DNA of 64,000 nt from Pseudomonas lactis (GCF_001439845.1 NZ_JYLO01000018.1:61578-125577), one strand, 5' to 3'. Numbered from the stretch's first letter, positions 25,702 through 35,790 are shown. Notes: generated from the sequence alone by a model not told the origin. Numbers and translations are program-made.

Positions 25702-27840
25702 TTAAAAGGCCTTAAGAACGTCGTTGATACGATCATCTGGGAAGGTGGCCAGCACTTCGTTTCGGATGCCAACGAAATCGATTTCACCTCTTCTAAAGGC
25801 TAGAAGCTTTTCCCTGAACTCGGTGAAAACCGCCGGTGCAGTGAAGATATCGTTTTCGTCAATGTAGTTCACGCGATAGCTAAGTATGTTGAACCAGACT
25901 TCCTTTGTGACCACCGGATGGGCGAAAGCGATAGCGTCCAAAATGTACTCAGGGATCGCCGTCTCTGGATCGATCTTTTTTCCCAGCAAAATGGCAAACC
26001 ATCCCTTCCCATAGCTGTCCGCCATAGTCAGGGCTCTTTGGCCATATCGCGCGCTGTCAGCAGACTCTAGGTCTGCCTTCGCTTTCGCGATGGTTGGAGC
26101 ATCTATGTAGACATCAGGAAGAATTCCTACTACCTTGCGAGCGTTACCGGCAGAGACAAAATCGACCTCGAAAGTGTGGGGAGAAAAAAACGGGGAAACC
26201 CATGGGTTATCTTTGAAGGACTCATCCAAGAGAGCCTTTCTGGCGATGCCTTTTTCTTGTGAGGCTTGATACTTTCTCTTGCGCCGGGCCATGCTTTCAG
26301 AGTCGCCAGCGACGGGCGCTGTGTCAATGATGGATTTGTCGAGGTCGGTTACGATGCTGCACCGCTTTCGGATTCGATCATCGTGGAATAGAACGGCGAG
26401 ATTTTGAAAGCCAGTGCTTCGGATGTTGACCAAGCTGATGCCGAGTTCATCCAGACTGACACCAAGCACTTTCTTGATCAAAATCGGGATCAGGATTTCT
26501 TCAGCATCGCCCTCTACAAGAACGACGCTTTTGGCGAATAGCAGGTTGCTACGTACGGCATCCAAGTAGCGCTGGATGTTACCAACTTCCTTCGTGGTTA
26601 AACCGGTAGCAGGCTGATAGGCCACGCATTGACCCTGCTCTCTGCCGAGAATGTTCACATTCTGAACATTGCTTACCTCTGAGATCTGGGTCGAATGGGT
26701 CGAGTAAACAATCTGAGTGTCGTCGTATTGAAGCTTATCGAAGAGCGTCTTCTGGATGTGTGTATGAATGTGAGCCTCTGGCTCTTCAATCAGCAAGAAG
26801 TTGGCGATCGATTGCTTAGATTTCTGATATTTGAATTCCAACAGTTTCAATGTGAGGAAAATCAGGTTCGCACCACCCAAACTCAATTCGTGGATAGGCC
26901 CTTCGTGCCCCTCGTCCGATTCGCCGACAAACAGCTTAAGCGACTGGAACAGTTTGTCCGCTTCGTCTGGCAAATCAGACTTAATTGAAAGAGAAGATGG
27001 CGAGTAAGCCTCGCCCGCTGCGTCTTTAATGGTGTCTCGTATGTCCGTCCGGACTACTTGTACGTCTGGTAATGCCTCAATCGAGTCATTCAGTACTTTC
27101 ACTCCATCGGTAATCGCTTGAAATGCCACAGGATCAATATCACCGCTCTTACCCTTCAAAAGGGACAATAGTGGATTGGTCCTGTTGTTGTGAAATTCCG
27201 ACACAACATCTCGCAGTGCTTGAACGAAAGTGAAAGAAATTTCTTTGGAAACTGATAGTACACTTGGGATCTTGGCACCGATGGTAGGGAATTCGATTTC
27301 TTCGTTGAATCGGGCATTTTCAAAGTCACCGACCACCTCATTGTAAAAGGCCTCATCGTTGAAGTCAGCGTCGCTTCGGCCCGTGAAGATGGTTTCGTAG
27401 TCGTCCAAAGTGACAGCACTTAGGATCGCGTCGAGACCAGTGTGGTCGCCATCGTCTAACTGGGAGAGGCGCAGCCTGATCTCTTTCTTTGGGCGGAAGA
27501 TGAGAGTATAGGTGGCCTTGCCGATTGCCTCATCATCGATGCCGACCGCCCCATGCAAGAACAAGGCTTGGATGGCTTCATCCTCCGAAATCTCCTCGAA
27601 CTCAAGGCTGATGATGATCCAATGCCCTTGCCATCGTCCCAAACCGCGATGAAAGTCAGTTGAATCCAGTCGGTAGGCGGAGCGGATCATATTGTCATCA
27701 AGTAGTAGCCTGATCGCTCGAAAAAGGTTGGTTTTCCCTGATCCGTTTTCGCCAATGATTGTGTTGATGCCCTTTTGGAACAGCAGCTTGGTATTGGCAA
27801 AGTTTCTGTAGTTGACCAAGCTGAGTTTGGATATGTGCAT
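25702..27840 (-). CDS. gajA: OLD-family ATPase/TOPRIM nuclease, Gabija GajA-like
   Basis: A 712-residue protein. The N-terminal ABC-type ATPase has Walker A GENGSGKTN near residue 30, signature LSLGGAN near 316, Walker B FLLIEEPEAHIH near 343 and a STHSTQIS switch. The C-terminal TOPRIM domain has VLVEGDAEE near 439 and DLDKS near 497, the metal-binding acids of a nuclease. It is about 130 residues longer than the well-studied Bacillus GajA, mostly in the C-terminal part. The ATG at 27840 follows GAGGAACCT; a longer frame lacks a site. It sits downstream of the trb operon on the same strand. Confidence 0.8.
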   Translation of the reverse strand: MHISKLSLVNYRNFANTKLLFQKGINTIIGENGSGKTNLFRAIRLLLDDNMIRSAYRLDSTDFHRGLGRWQGHWIIISLEFEEISEDEAIQALFLHGAVGIDDEAIGKATYTLIFRPKKEIRLRLSQLDDGDHTGLDAILSAVTLDDYETIFTGRSDADFNDEAFYNEVVGDFENARFNEEIEFPTIGAKIPSVLSVSKEISFTFVQALRDVVSEFHNNRTNPLLSLLKGKSGDIDPVAFQAITDGVKVLNDSIEALPDVQVVRTDIRDTIKDAAGEAYSPSSLSIKSDLPDEADKLFQSLKLFVGESDEGHEGPIHELSLGGANLIFLTLKLLEFKYQKSKQSIANFLLIEEPEAHIHTHIQKTLFDKLQYDDTQIVYSTHSTQISEVSNVQNVNILGREQGQCVAYQPATGLTTKEVGNIQRYLDAVRSNLLFAKSVVLVEGDAEEILIPILIKKVLGVSLDELGISLVNIRSTGFQNLAVLFHDDRIRKRCSIVTDLDKSIIDTAPVAGDSESMARRKRKYQASQEKGIARKALLDESFKDNPWVSPFFSPHTFEVDFVSAGNARKVVGILPDVYIDAPTIAKAKADLESADSARYGQRALTMADSYGKGWFAILLGKKIDPETAIPEYILDAIAFAHPVVTKEVWFNILSYRVNYIDENDIFTAPAVFTEFREKLLAFRRGEIDFVGIRNEVLATFPDDRINDVLKAF

Positions 27841-27948
27841 AGGTTCCTCGTTCTGTTGACGAGGCACCCAAAATTCATGCATGGACGATCCTCGTGGATA
27901 TAGCCCATGTTACAAGATGTTCACCGCTACTCAATGGAACTTTCAACC

Positions 27949-28173
27949 TTACCGGCAATTGCGTCGCTTAAAGCCTCGGTCGCCCGCCATGAACGCCTCC
28001 AGCATGTGCGGGATCAGCGTCACGATATCGACCGCTTCGCCGTAGGTCTGCGCATGCAGCGCGGCGTAATGTTCCAGGTCGGCCTTCAGGCTGGCTGGGC
28101 ATGCGAAAGTCAACTTGACGGTCTCGGTCTTGGGTAGCGGCCCCAGCCGCAATTTCTTGGTCGGTGTGTTCAT
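27949..28173 (-). CDS. DUF2274 protein, last gene of the trb operon
   Basis: A 74-residue basic protein, with KLRLGPLPKTETVKLTFACPASLKADLEHYAALHAQTYGE resembling a ribbon-helix-helix arrangement. DUF2274 proteins usually follow trbI in this class of element. Its start overlaps the trbI stop, so it is translationally coupled. It may be a DNA-binding regulator of transfer; that is inferred from fold and place. Confidence 0.85.
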   Translation of the reverse strand: MNTPTKKLRLGPLPKTETVKLTFACPASLKADLEHYAALHAQTYGEAVDIVTLIPHMLEAFMAGDRGFKRRNCR

Positions 28174-29465
28174 CGTGATGTGCCTCGATTGAAAAATAAG
28201 GGCTGGTACGGACGCAACACTAAATCCTTGTTAACAATGATCCGTACCGGCAGCCCGGGCCGACTGGTCAGTGTGGGCTGGATGTTGAGGTTGCGCCGGG
28301 TCATCTCCTGCCCGACCTGATTGATACTGTCCTGCGCACTGTCGCGACCGGCGATGATGACGCGATCCCCATCCTGTCGGTTCTCCGGGGCAGCCAATTC
28401 AGCGCCGACACCCAGCAAGGTCGTCAGCACGGCACCGGCGAAGATACGATCCCAGTGCCAATCGACCTCATCCTCCAGACCGGCGTAGCCAGCGGCATCG
28501 GTGCCGACCAGGTTGTCGAGCGTCAGCGAGGACGTATCGGGCAGGATGATGCGGTTCCACATTACCTGCACTCGGCTCTGGCCGTAGCTCACCTGACTGT
28601 TGTACTTGCCCAGAATGCGCGAGCCTTGTGGGATCAGCAGGAGTTTACCGGTGGCGGTGTCATAGACCGGCTCCGTCACCGTGGCGATCACATCGCCCGG
28701 TAGATCGGACTTGATGCCGGTCACCAACGCCCCAGCGATTACCGTTCCGGCCATGACCTGGTACGGCGAGACTGGCATTTGTAGATTGCCGGAATGTCGG
28801 GTATCCGTGGAGTCGCCATTCAGGAAAGCCTCTTTCTGCGCCTGCCGGTTCTGTACGGCAGTCGGGTCAGTTGGCTGGGCCGCCGTCGAGGCCGGGCCTG
28901 CGGCCAAGGGGTCGAAGGCTGCATTGGTGGCAAAGCCCGGTGCGGATGCGACCTGTGACTGTGCGACCGGCGCGGCGGTTTGCGTACCGGTGCGGAAGAA
29001 CACTGACGACGCTGCCGCTTCCTCGGCTTCCTTCAGGCGCGCCAGGCGTTCCGCCTCGGCTGGGTCATGGCCTGGAGCAGCATAAGCGGCCATGGCTGGC
29101 TGCTGTGACCTCACGATGGCTGGCCCCAAGTCGCCCGGCAGCGGTGGCCCCAGTTCAGGCACATTGAGAGGCACAGCTGGCGGCAGCTTGGAATAATCAG
29201 CCGGAAGCTGGTTGAGCCCTTCGGAGCGCGATACCCGATCCACGTTGTAAAGCTCGGTCGATTCGTTCGCTCCACGCCGCTGCGGTTGCAGCGACCACAT
29301 CAATGCACCCAGTACGGCGACTGCCAAGCCGCCGCACAGCGCGGCGAGCATGCGCCGATTCAGGCGTGTAACCGAACGCGGCTGAGCGCGTAGCGCGACA
29401 GTGTCCGGGGCCGCCTTGGGCGGCATGTCCGGCACCGGAACATCAGCGGGATTATCCTGGTTCAT
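28170..29465 (-). CDS. trbI: TrbI, VirB10-like channel protein
   Basis: A 431-residue inner-membrane-anchored protein: short cytoplasmic tail, one helix near residues 40-60 (ALCGGLAVAVLGALMW), a Pro/Ala-rich periplasmic linker, then a VirB10-type domain with VSPYQVMAGTVIAGALVTGIKSDLPGD and VLTTLLGVGAELAAP. VirB10 proteins span the envelope and gate the channel. The ATG at 29465 is preferred because GGAGGA lies 7 bases before it; a TTG 6 bases earlier is less likely. Confidence 0.95.
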   Translation of the reverse strand: MNQDNPADVPVPDMPPKAAPDTVALRAQPRSVTRLNRRMLAALCGGLAVAVLGALMWSLQPQRRGANESTELYNVDRVSRSEGLNQLPADYSKLPPAVPLNVPELGPPLPGDLGPAIVRSQQPAMAAYAAPGHDPAEAERLARLKEAEEAAASSVFFRTGTQTAAPVAQSQVASAPGFATNAAFDPLAAGPASTAAQPTDPTAVQNRQAQKEAFLNGDSTDTRHSGNLQMPVSPYQVMAGTVIAGALVTGIKSDLPGDVIATVTEPVYDTATGKLLLIPQGSRILGKYNSQVSYGQSRVQVMWNRIILPDTSSLTLDNLVGTDAAGYAGLEDEVDWHWDRIFAGAVLTTLLGVGAELAAPENRQDGDRVIIAGRDSAQDSINQVGQEMTRRNLNIQPTLTSRPGLPVRIIVNKDLVLRPYQPLFFNRGTSR

Positions 29466-29467
29466 GG

Positions 29468-30469
29468 TCAATTCCTCCGCGCTACGCCATCGGTGCGCTC
29501 GATACGCACCACGTCGCCCTTGTCGGCCCCGAGGCGTAATTCAGCCGCGCCAAACAAGCGATCCACGATGTAATACGGCGAGCGAAAGCGGTAGTTCACC
29601 AGTTGGCCATCACCCTGCGCGCCGATCACGAACAGTGGTGGCAGCTCGCCTTGGGCAATCCCACTGGGGAACTGGATATAGACCTTCTCGCCATCATCAA
29701 ACGCCCGCACCGGCTTCCACGGCGGATTGCTGCCGCTGATCGCGTAGCGGAAGCGAATATTTTCCAGCGACAAGCCGGTATCGACCGGCGCGGCGGCGCT
29801 GGCCGCGTGCGCCTGGCGCTGCAAGGCCAGCATCCGATCCTTCGGATAGTCCCAGGACACCGAGGCCATCCACGCCTTTTCGGTCGAGGTCAGTTCCAGA
29901 AGATAGGTGCGGCGGCTGGTGGTGATGACCAAATTGGTCTTCAGCCCGGATCGGATCGGTTTGACCAGCACATTGACGCGCAGATCAGCACCGCTGCCGC
30001 TGGACGTGTCGCCGACGATCCAGCGCACGGTATCGCCAGCGGCCACCGTCACCAGTTCCTCGCCAGGCTGGAGCGCGATCACGGTCACGCGGCCCACGGA
30101 CGCATAGACCTGATACAACGCGCCATCGGTGTACGGCCAGACCTGGATGGCATTGACGTAGCCTTCTCGCGTAGGGGCGATGCGCGCTTCCTGATTGGCC
30201 CACGACACCCGCACCCTTTCATCTGCTGGTTCTGGCACGGGTTTCACATCCTCCAGTCCCGGCAGTGGTTTCAGCTGCGCGGGCAAAGGCAAGGGTTCGG
30301 GAACCGCCGCCACCTCAATGGGTGCGGGCGGCTCTGGTAGCGCCTGTGCCTGAACCGGCTCATCCAGCGAAATGGCGGGCGGCGGTTTGCCCTGTGTGGC
30401 GCAGCCCGACAGGGCAAACAAAATCAACAGGATCTGCGGTACGTCGTATTGTCGGAAACCCATATTCAT
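29468..30469 (-). CDS. trbG: TrbG, VirB9-like outer-membrane core protein
   Basis: A 333-residue lipoprotein with the lipobox LSGCATQ at residues 20-26 and a proline-rich segment, followed by VirB9/CagX-type sequence (YVNAIQVWPYTDGALYQVYAS, LQPGEELVTVAAGDTVRW, FVIGAQGDGQLVNYRFRSPYYIVDRLF). It forms the outer core of the type IV secretion channel with TrbI. It overlaps trbF by the ATGA at 30466-30469. Confidence 0.95.
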   Translation of the reverse strand: MNMGFRQYDVPQILLILFALSGCATQGKPPPAISLDEPVQAQALPEPPAPIEVAAVPEPLPLPAQLKPLPGLEDVKPVPEPADERVRVSWANQEARIAPTREGYVNAIQVWPYTDGALYQVYASVGRVTVIALQPGEELVTVAAGDTVRWIVGDTSSGSGADLRVNVLVKPIRSGLKTNLVITTSRRTYLLELTSTEKAWMASVSWDYPKDRMLALQRQAHAASAAAPVDTGLSLENIRFRYAISGSNPPWKPVRAFDDGEKVYIQFPSGIAQGELPPLFVIGAQGDGQLVNYRFRSPYYIVDRLFGAAELRLGADKGDVVRIERTDGVARRN

Positions 30470-31170
30470 GGTCTTGCTCCTTCAGAAGAATCCAGTTCAC
30501 GACTCCACGCCAGACCATTGACGTAGATGCCCAGCGGGTTACGGCGCAGACGCTCTTCGCTGCGCGGGGTTTGCAGGACGATGGACACCACCGCCGTCCA
30601 CCGCTCCAGTCCGGCGGCAGCGCCATTGGTGTAGCGGCGTTCCGTCCAGCGCACGTTGAATGACGTGTCGCTGGCGCGGACTACGCTGGTGATCTGCACC
30701 GTCACCGACTCCTTGCCGATACGGGTGAATGGATCGTTGGTACGGGCGTAATCGTTGAGCACCGCCGCGCCCTTGTCGGTGGTGTAGTCATAGGCATCCA
30801 GCCAGTTCTGCCGCACCACGATGGGGTCGATCGACAGCGAACGCACCAGCCCGATAAAGCGCGCCAGATGGTGCGCGGCCTGGGCATCGTTGGGCTTGTA
30901 GGGTGTGGCGGCTTCGCCCACGGCGCGCACCTGGCCTGCCTGATCCACCTCGATAACGTAGGGCGTGACGATGGACTGCGCCGAGCGCCAGACCAGGCCG
31001 CCCGCCATCAACAAGGCCAGCACCAGACAACCGAAGGCCATCAAGCGCCAGTTCTTCGCCTGCACGCGGGCTGAGCCAATCCGCTCATCCCAGACCTGGG
31101 CGGCGGATTGGTACGGGGTGGCAGGTTGCGGTGTATCGGCATAGCGCACCTGCGGTCGTTTGAATCGCAT
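30466..31170 (-). CDS. trbF: TrbF, VirB8-like protein
   Basis: A 234-residue inner-membrane protein with one helix near residues 45-65 (LMAFGCLVLALLMAGGLVW) and a periplasmic VirB8 domain (VTPYVIEVDQAG, YARTNDPFTRIGKESVTVQI, FNVRWTERRYTNG). VirB8 proteins nucleate channel assembly. It is 12 bases downstream of trbL. Confidence 0.95.
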   Translation of the reverse strand: MRFKRPQVRYADTPQPATPYQSAAQVWDERIGSARVQAKNWRLMAFGCLVLALLMAGGLVWRSAQSIVTPYVIEVDQAGQVRAVGEAATPYKPNDAQAAHHLARFIGLVRSLSIDPIVVRQNWLDAYDYTTDKGAAVLNDYARTNDPFTRIGKESVTVQITSVVRASDTSFNVRWTERRYTNGAAAGLERWTAVVSIVLQTPRSEERLRRNPLGIYVNGLAWSRELDSSEGARP

Positions 31171-31182
31171 GATCTTCTCTCC

Positions 31183-32574
31183 TTATGAATCTGAATCGCG
31201 CAGACTCGGGCCGGAACCCGAACCGCCGCCGTCGCCACCGCGCAGCGTGTGTGCGGCTGTCGTAGCGGCCTGAGTCATCTGCTGGCGACGATGCAGGCGC
31301 TTGGCCCAAGCGGGTTGTTCCTGCTTGACGGGTGCCGCTTCGCTATCCTGTGCGGCAGAATCGCTGCCAGATGCCGCACCAGCACCAGCACCAGCACCGG
31401 TACTGACGCCGGATGCCTGTGGAGCAGGCGCAATGGCGGCGGCAGCCCGCTCTTTGAGCGAGTGCGCCCCGGCGGCAACCTTTTGGCTGGCCGCATGGGC
31501 ACCGCTCCTGGCCACATTGCCCACGCCAGAGGCAGCGCCTTTGAAACCCCCTCCGGCACCTGCTAAACCCGCCTGAAATGCGGATGTGGCGCTGCTGGCG
31601 GTGGACGCCATCGAGCGCGCACCGCTGACTGCCATGCGAGCCGCGCCGGGGGCCATCCGCGCTCCAGCGGCTACCGCAGCCCCGGCACCGGTGGCCGCAG
31701 CGCCGATAGCCACGGCTGTACCGGCTGCACCGACAGCCGCACCGGCCATGGCTCCGGCTCCAAGCTGCGGCCCGCCAGAAATCAGCCCCGTAGCAATGCC
31801 CGGCCCAAAGATGCCGAGCGCGAGCAAGGCAAGCGAGGCCAGCATCACCACCAATGCATGGTCAACGGAGGGTTCATCCGGTACGGTCTGAAATTCGGCG
31901 AACAGGCCCGAGCCGATGCCGACAATCACCGCCAGCACCAACACCTTGACACCCGACGACACCACATTGCCCAGTACCTTTTCGGCGAGGAACGAGGTCT
32001 TGTTCCACAGCGCAAACGGCACCAGCACGAAACCGGCGAGCGTGGTCAGCTTGAACTCGATCAGCGTGATAAAAAGCTGCACCGCCAACACGAAGAAACA
32101 CAGAATCACCACCAGCCAGGCAAGGAACAGCACCACGATGGGATCAAGGTTGGTGAATACCTCGGGAAACCCCGCCAGATCACCGATCTGCTCCAGAATC
32201 GGCGCGCCCGCGTCAATGCCGACCTTGGCCAGTCTTCCCGGTTGCAGAAAGTTCTCCATGCTCAAGGTTGAGCCGGTAGCCATCAGGCCCAGACCGGCAA
32301 ATGACCGGAACACAATGCCCGCCAGCCAGTTGAAGTTACCGATGATGTAGGCGAAGGCGCCGACATAGAGCACCTTGCGCAGCAGCTTGGCAATCACGTC
32401 ATCACCCTGGCCGGTCGCGTGGCTCATGGCCCAGTACAGCCCGGCGATGGTCATGTCGATGACGATCAACGTGGCGGTGAGAAACGCGACTTCACCTTGC
32501 AGCAACCCAAAACCCGAGTCGATGTAGCGCGAAAACGTATCGAGGAAGCGGTCAATGACCGTCACGTCATTCAT
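31183..32574 (-). CDS. trbL: TrbL, VirB6-like polytopic channel protein
   Basis: A 463-residue protein with six or so hydrophobic helices in the first 260 residues (FLTATLIVIDMTIAGLYW, VLFLAWLVVILCFFVLAVQLFITLIEF), then a long Ala/Gly-rich low-complexity tail from about residue 270 that is probably cytoplasmic. The VirB6/TrbL family forms part of the inner-membrane channel. The tail composition is usual for TrbL of these elements. Confidence 0.95.
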   Translation of the reverse strand: MNDVTVIDRFLDTFSRYIDSGFGLLQGEVAFLTATLIVIDMTIAGLYWAMSHATGQGDDVIAKLLRKVLYVGAFAYIIGNFNWLAGIVFRSFAGLGLMATGSTLSMENFLQPGRLAKVGIDAGAPILEQIGDLAGFPEVFTNLDPIVVLFLAWLVVILCFFVLAVQLFITLIEFKLTTLAGFVLVPFALWNKTSFLAEKVLGNVVSSGVKVLVLAVIVGIGSGLFAEFQTVPDEPSVDHALVVMLASLALLALGIFGPGIATGLISGGPQLGAGAMAGAAVGAAGTAVAIGAAATGAGAAVAAGARMAPGAARMAVSGARSMASTASSATSAFQAGLAGAGGGFKGAASGVGNVARSGAHAASQKVAAGAHSLKERAAAAIAPAPQASGVSTGAGAGAGAASGSDSAAQDSEAAPVKQEQPAWAKRLHRRQQMTQAATTAAHTLRGGDGGGSGSGPSLRDSDS

Positions 32575-32586
32575 GGCCGATCTCCA

Positions 32587-33330
32587 TCAGTTGCCGTAGA
32601 ACCGCACGGGATGTGGTGTGTACGGCGTGCCGTCCCCGTGGAAGCGCCGCCGTACCTCACGGGAACGCTCGGTCGCCGCCGCCTGCCGCGCCAGTTCCAG
32701 CGACGCCGCGCGGTCCTGCGTGATCTGGAGTTGCTGCGCCTGGATGGACTGTTTCGCCTGCAAGGCCAGGAGCTGGTTGGTAGCCTGGGTCGCTTGCAGT
32801 GCGCCCGTAGCGGATTGACTCTGGCTGACCAGATCGGTCAAAGCGCTTTCGTCTTGCGCCAGGTTCTGCGACACCTGCGCTTGCATACGCATGGCGGTGT
32901 GCAGGCCGTCGAGGGTGTTCTTCCAACGTTCGCGGGCATCAACAGCCATCTGATCGCCGCTGACGGTGGCGGCGTATTGCTCGGGATAGAGCCGTGCAAA
33001 CTCCCGATCCATGGCCGTCACGTCATAGGCCAGCCCTTGCGCCTCGGCAATCAGCCGTTCGGTGGTGGCCAGTGTCAAGCGCAGGCGGTTGACGATATTG
33101 AAATCAAGATGGGTCAGGTTGCGTGCCTGATTCACCAACATCTGTGCTTCGTTCTGAAGCTGATTGATCTGGTTGTTGATCTGCTCCAGCGTGCGGATCG
33201 CGGTCAACGTGTTCTGTATCAGGTTGGTCGGATCAATCACGGTGAAGGCCGTTGCGGGCGGCGCGGACAGCAGCGACACCGACAGCACGGCGGCAAGTGA
33301 AACGGACAGCAAACGGGGCTTGGTCTTCAT
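32587..33330 (-). CDS. trbJ: TrbJ, VirB5-like pilus-associated protein
   Basis: A 247-residue exported protein: signal peptide with SVSLAAVLSVSLLSAPPATA, then a helical body (TLEQINNQINQLQNEAQMLVNQARNL) as in VirB5/TrbJ proteins, which sit at the pilus tip. Its C-terminus ends RRRFHGDGTPYTPHPVRF, a motif that is repeated in the small exclusion-type lipoprotein at 40175. It overlaps trbE by 4 bases. Confidence 0.95.
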   Translation of the reverse strand: MKTKPRLLSVSLAAVLSVSLLSAPPATAFTVIDPTNLIQNTLTAIRTLEQINNQINQLQNEAQMLVNQARNLTHLDFNIVNRLRLTLATTERLIAEAQGLAYDVTAMDREFARLYPEQYAATVSGDQMAVDARERWKNTLDGLHTAMRMQAQVSQNLAQDESALTDLVSQSQSATGALQATQATNQLLALQAKQSIQAQQLQITQDRAASLELARQAAATERSREVRRRFHGDGTPYTPHPVRFYGN

Positions 33331-35780
33331 GGCAGATTCTCCTGGGAAAGGAAGGAGGAAGTGGACGGCGTGAGTCCGGGGTATGTGGGCAGCAGATCAG
33401 CCGCCCAATCTAGGCCGCGATGGCGCAGCCAAGCGCCCACGAAATTAGGTAGGCTGGCGTCGGCCAGCACGCGGTCCATATCGCGTTGCGCTTGCGGCGA
33501 GGACGCGCCCGCAAAGGCCAACGCGGCTGGCCCCAGGTCGAGGTCGAACAGGCGATTTCCCAGCCGCGACTGGTAGTAGTAATCGCGCTTGGGCGCTGCT
33601 TCGGCAACGATGCGGATCTGGCGGCTGTTCAAGCCAAAGCCCTGGTAGATTGAACGGATCTGCGGTTCGGTCGCCTGCGGATTGGGCAGAAAGATGCGGC
33701 TGGCGCAGCTCTCCACGATGGCCGGGGCGATGCTGGAGTTCTGGATGTCAGCCAGGCTCTGCGTGGCGAAGATCACCGACACGTTTTTCTTGCGCAGTGT
33801 CTTGAGCCACTGGCGGATGCGCGCGGCGAACACCGGGTCATCGAGAAACAGCCAGGCCTCATCGAGAATCAGCAGCGTGGGCGCGCCGTCGAAGCGTTCA
33901 TCAAAGCGTGCGAACAGATAGCCCAACACGGCCAGCACGGCGGCCTTGCTGTGCATCAGTTCTTCCATCTCAAAGCACTGCACGGAACCGGAACCCAGGC
34001 GATCCGAATCCGCATCAAGCAGCTTGCCGTGTGCACCGCCCAGCACATAGGGCGAAAGCCCCTGACGTAACGCGTTGGATTGCAGTAGCACCGACAGGCC
34101 GGTGAGTGTGCGCTGTTCCACCGGCGCACCAGCGAGGCTGCCCAGCGCCGACCAGATAACCGCCTTCTCGTCCGGGCCAATCGCCATACCTTCATGCAGC
34201 AGCCGTCCTTCGACCCACTCGGCAGCCCAGGTGCGATAGCCCTCCTGGTCAATGCGCGCCAGTGGCTGGAAGGCGATGTCGCCGTCATTGCCCAGGTCGT
34301 AATGCTCGCCGCCCAGGCCCAGGATGGTGGCGCGCATGGAGCGGCCCATATCGAAGGCGAAAATGCGCGAACCGGGATAGCGACGGAACTGCAAGGCCAG
34401 CGTCGCCAGCAGTACCGACTTGCCCATACCGGTCGGGCCGGCCACCAAGGTATGGCCCACGTCGCCGATGTGCGTGACCAGCCGGAACGGCGTCGCGCCA
34501 TCGGTACGGGTCACGATCAAGGGCGGCCCATCCAGATGCTCATTGCGCTGCGGTCCTGCCCACACCGCCGACACCGGCATGAGATGCGCCAGGTTCAAGG
34601 TCGAGATGATGGGCTGGCGCACGTTGGCGTAGGCATTGCCCGGAATCGACGACAGCCAGGCATCGACGGCATTCAGCGTCTCGGGAATCGTGACAAACCC
34701 CCGACCCTGAATAACGCGCTCGATCAGGCGCAGCTTTTCATCGGCGCGGGCCGCATCGTCATCAAGCACGGTCACCGTCGCCGTGACATAACCAAACGCC
34801 ACTTGGTCGCTGCCCAGCTCCTGCAAGGCAGCATCCGCGTCGGCGGCCTTGTTGTCGGCATCGGTATCGACCAGCGGGCTTTCCTGTTGGAAGATGGTTT
34901 CACGCAACAGCGCGACCACGTTCTTTCTTTTTGCGAACCACTGGCGGCGCAGCCGGACCAGTTCCTTTTCCGCCTCGGCCTTGTCCATGCACAGGAACCG
35001 GGTTGACCAGCGGTACGCAAAGCCAAGGCGGTTCAGGTCGTCCAGCAGCCCTGGCCAGGTCGACGTCGGAAAGCCTCGCACCGACACCACGCGCAGGTGC
35101 TGGTCGCCCAGCATGGGTGCCAGACCACCGACCAGCGCCGAATCGGCCAGCAGTGCGTCGAGATGGAACGGCACTTCTGGTACACCAATGGGGTAACGCC
35201 GTGTTGAGATGGTCGCGTGCAGATAGGTCAGTGTCTGGCTGTCATCCAACCAGGCAATCTCCGGCATCACGCCATCGAGCAGGTCAAAGACCCGATCCGT
35301 TTCCGCGATAAAAGCAGCCAGGCGTTCGCGCCAATCCACACCCGCGCTCGGCGTGTTCTCATACAACAGCTTGGCCGCACGGGCACGGGATTCCTCCGGC
35401 GGCAGGAACACCATCGTCAGGTGATAGGCGCTTTCAAAGTGGCTACTCGACTCTTCAAACGCCGCGCGGCGTTCCTCATCCACCAGCCAGGACAGCGGTT
35501 CGGGAAAGTCCGAGTGCGGATAGTCCGCCGCTGTTCGGCGCTCGGCTTCAATGAACAACGCCCAACCCGACCCCAAACGGCGCAGCGCATTGTTGAGCCG
35601 CGCCGATGTGGCAATCAGTTCGCTGTGTGTCGCGCTGTCCAGGTCTGGCCCACGGAAACGGGCCGTTCTCTGGAACGAACCATCCTTGTTCAGAACAATG
35701 CCTGGCGCGACCAGCCCGGCCCAGGGCAGCCAGTCGGCCAGCAGCGCGGGACGTTGGCGGTATTCGGCGAGATTCAACAT
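33327..35780 (-). CDS. trbE: TrbE, VirB4-like ATPase
   Basis: An 817-residue cytoplasmic ATPase. Walker A GPTGMGKS is near residue 447 and Walker B LLILDEAW near 636, with the VirB4 C-terminal ATPase signature LRKKNVSVIFATQSL. VirB4 powers pilus and channel assembly. The ATG at 35780 (MLNLAEYRQR) is chosen because family members start there; the frame upstream belongs to trbD. Confidence 0.95.
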   Translation of the reverse strand: MLNLAEYRQRPALLADWLPWAGLVAPGIVLNKDGSFQRTARFRGPDLDSATHSELIATSARLNNALRRLGSGWALFIEAERRTAADYPHSDFPEPLSWLVDEERRAAFEESSSHFESAYHLTMVFLPPEESRARAAKLLYENTPSAGVDWRERLAAFIAETDRVFDLLDGVMPEIAWLDDSQTLTYLHATISTRRYPIGVPEVPFHLDALLADSALVGGLAPMLGDQHLRVVSVRGFPTSTWPGLLDDLNRLGFAYRWSTRFLCMDKAEAEKELVRLRRQWFAKRKNVVALLRETIFQQESPLVDTDADNKAADADAALQELGSDQVAFGYVTATVTVLDDDAARADEKLRLIERVIQGRGFVTIPETLNAVDAWLSSIPGNAYANVRQPIISTLNLAHLMPVSAVWAGPQRNEHLDGPPLIVTRTDGATPFRLVTHIGDVGHTLVAGPTGMGKSVLLATLALQFRRYPGSRIFAFDMGRSMRATILGLGGEHYDLGNDGDIAFQPLARIDQEGYRTWAAEWVEGRLLHEGMAIGPDEKAVIWSALGSLAGAPVEQRTLTGLSVLLQSNALRQGLSPYVLGGAHGKLLDADSDRLGSGSVQCFEMEELMHSKAAVLAVLGYLFARFDERFDGAPTLLILDEAWLFLDDPVFAARIRQWLKTLRKKNVSVIFATQSLADIQNSSIAPAIVESCASRIFLPNPQATEPQIRSIYQGFGLNSRQIRIVAEAAPKRDYYYQSRLGNRLFDLDLGPAALAFAGASSPQAQRDMDRVLADASLPNFVGAWLRHRGLDWAADLLPTYPGLTPSTSSFLSQENLP

Positions 35781-35790
35781 GGCACTCCCC

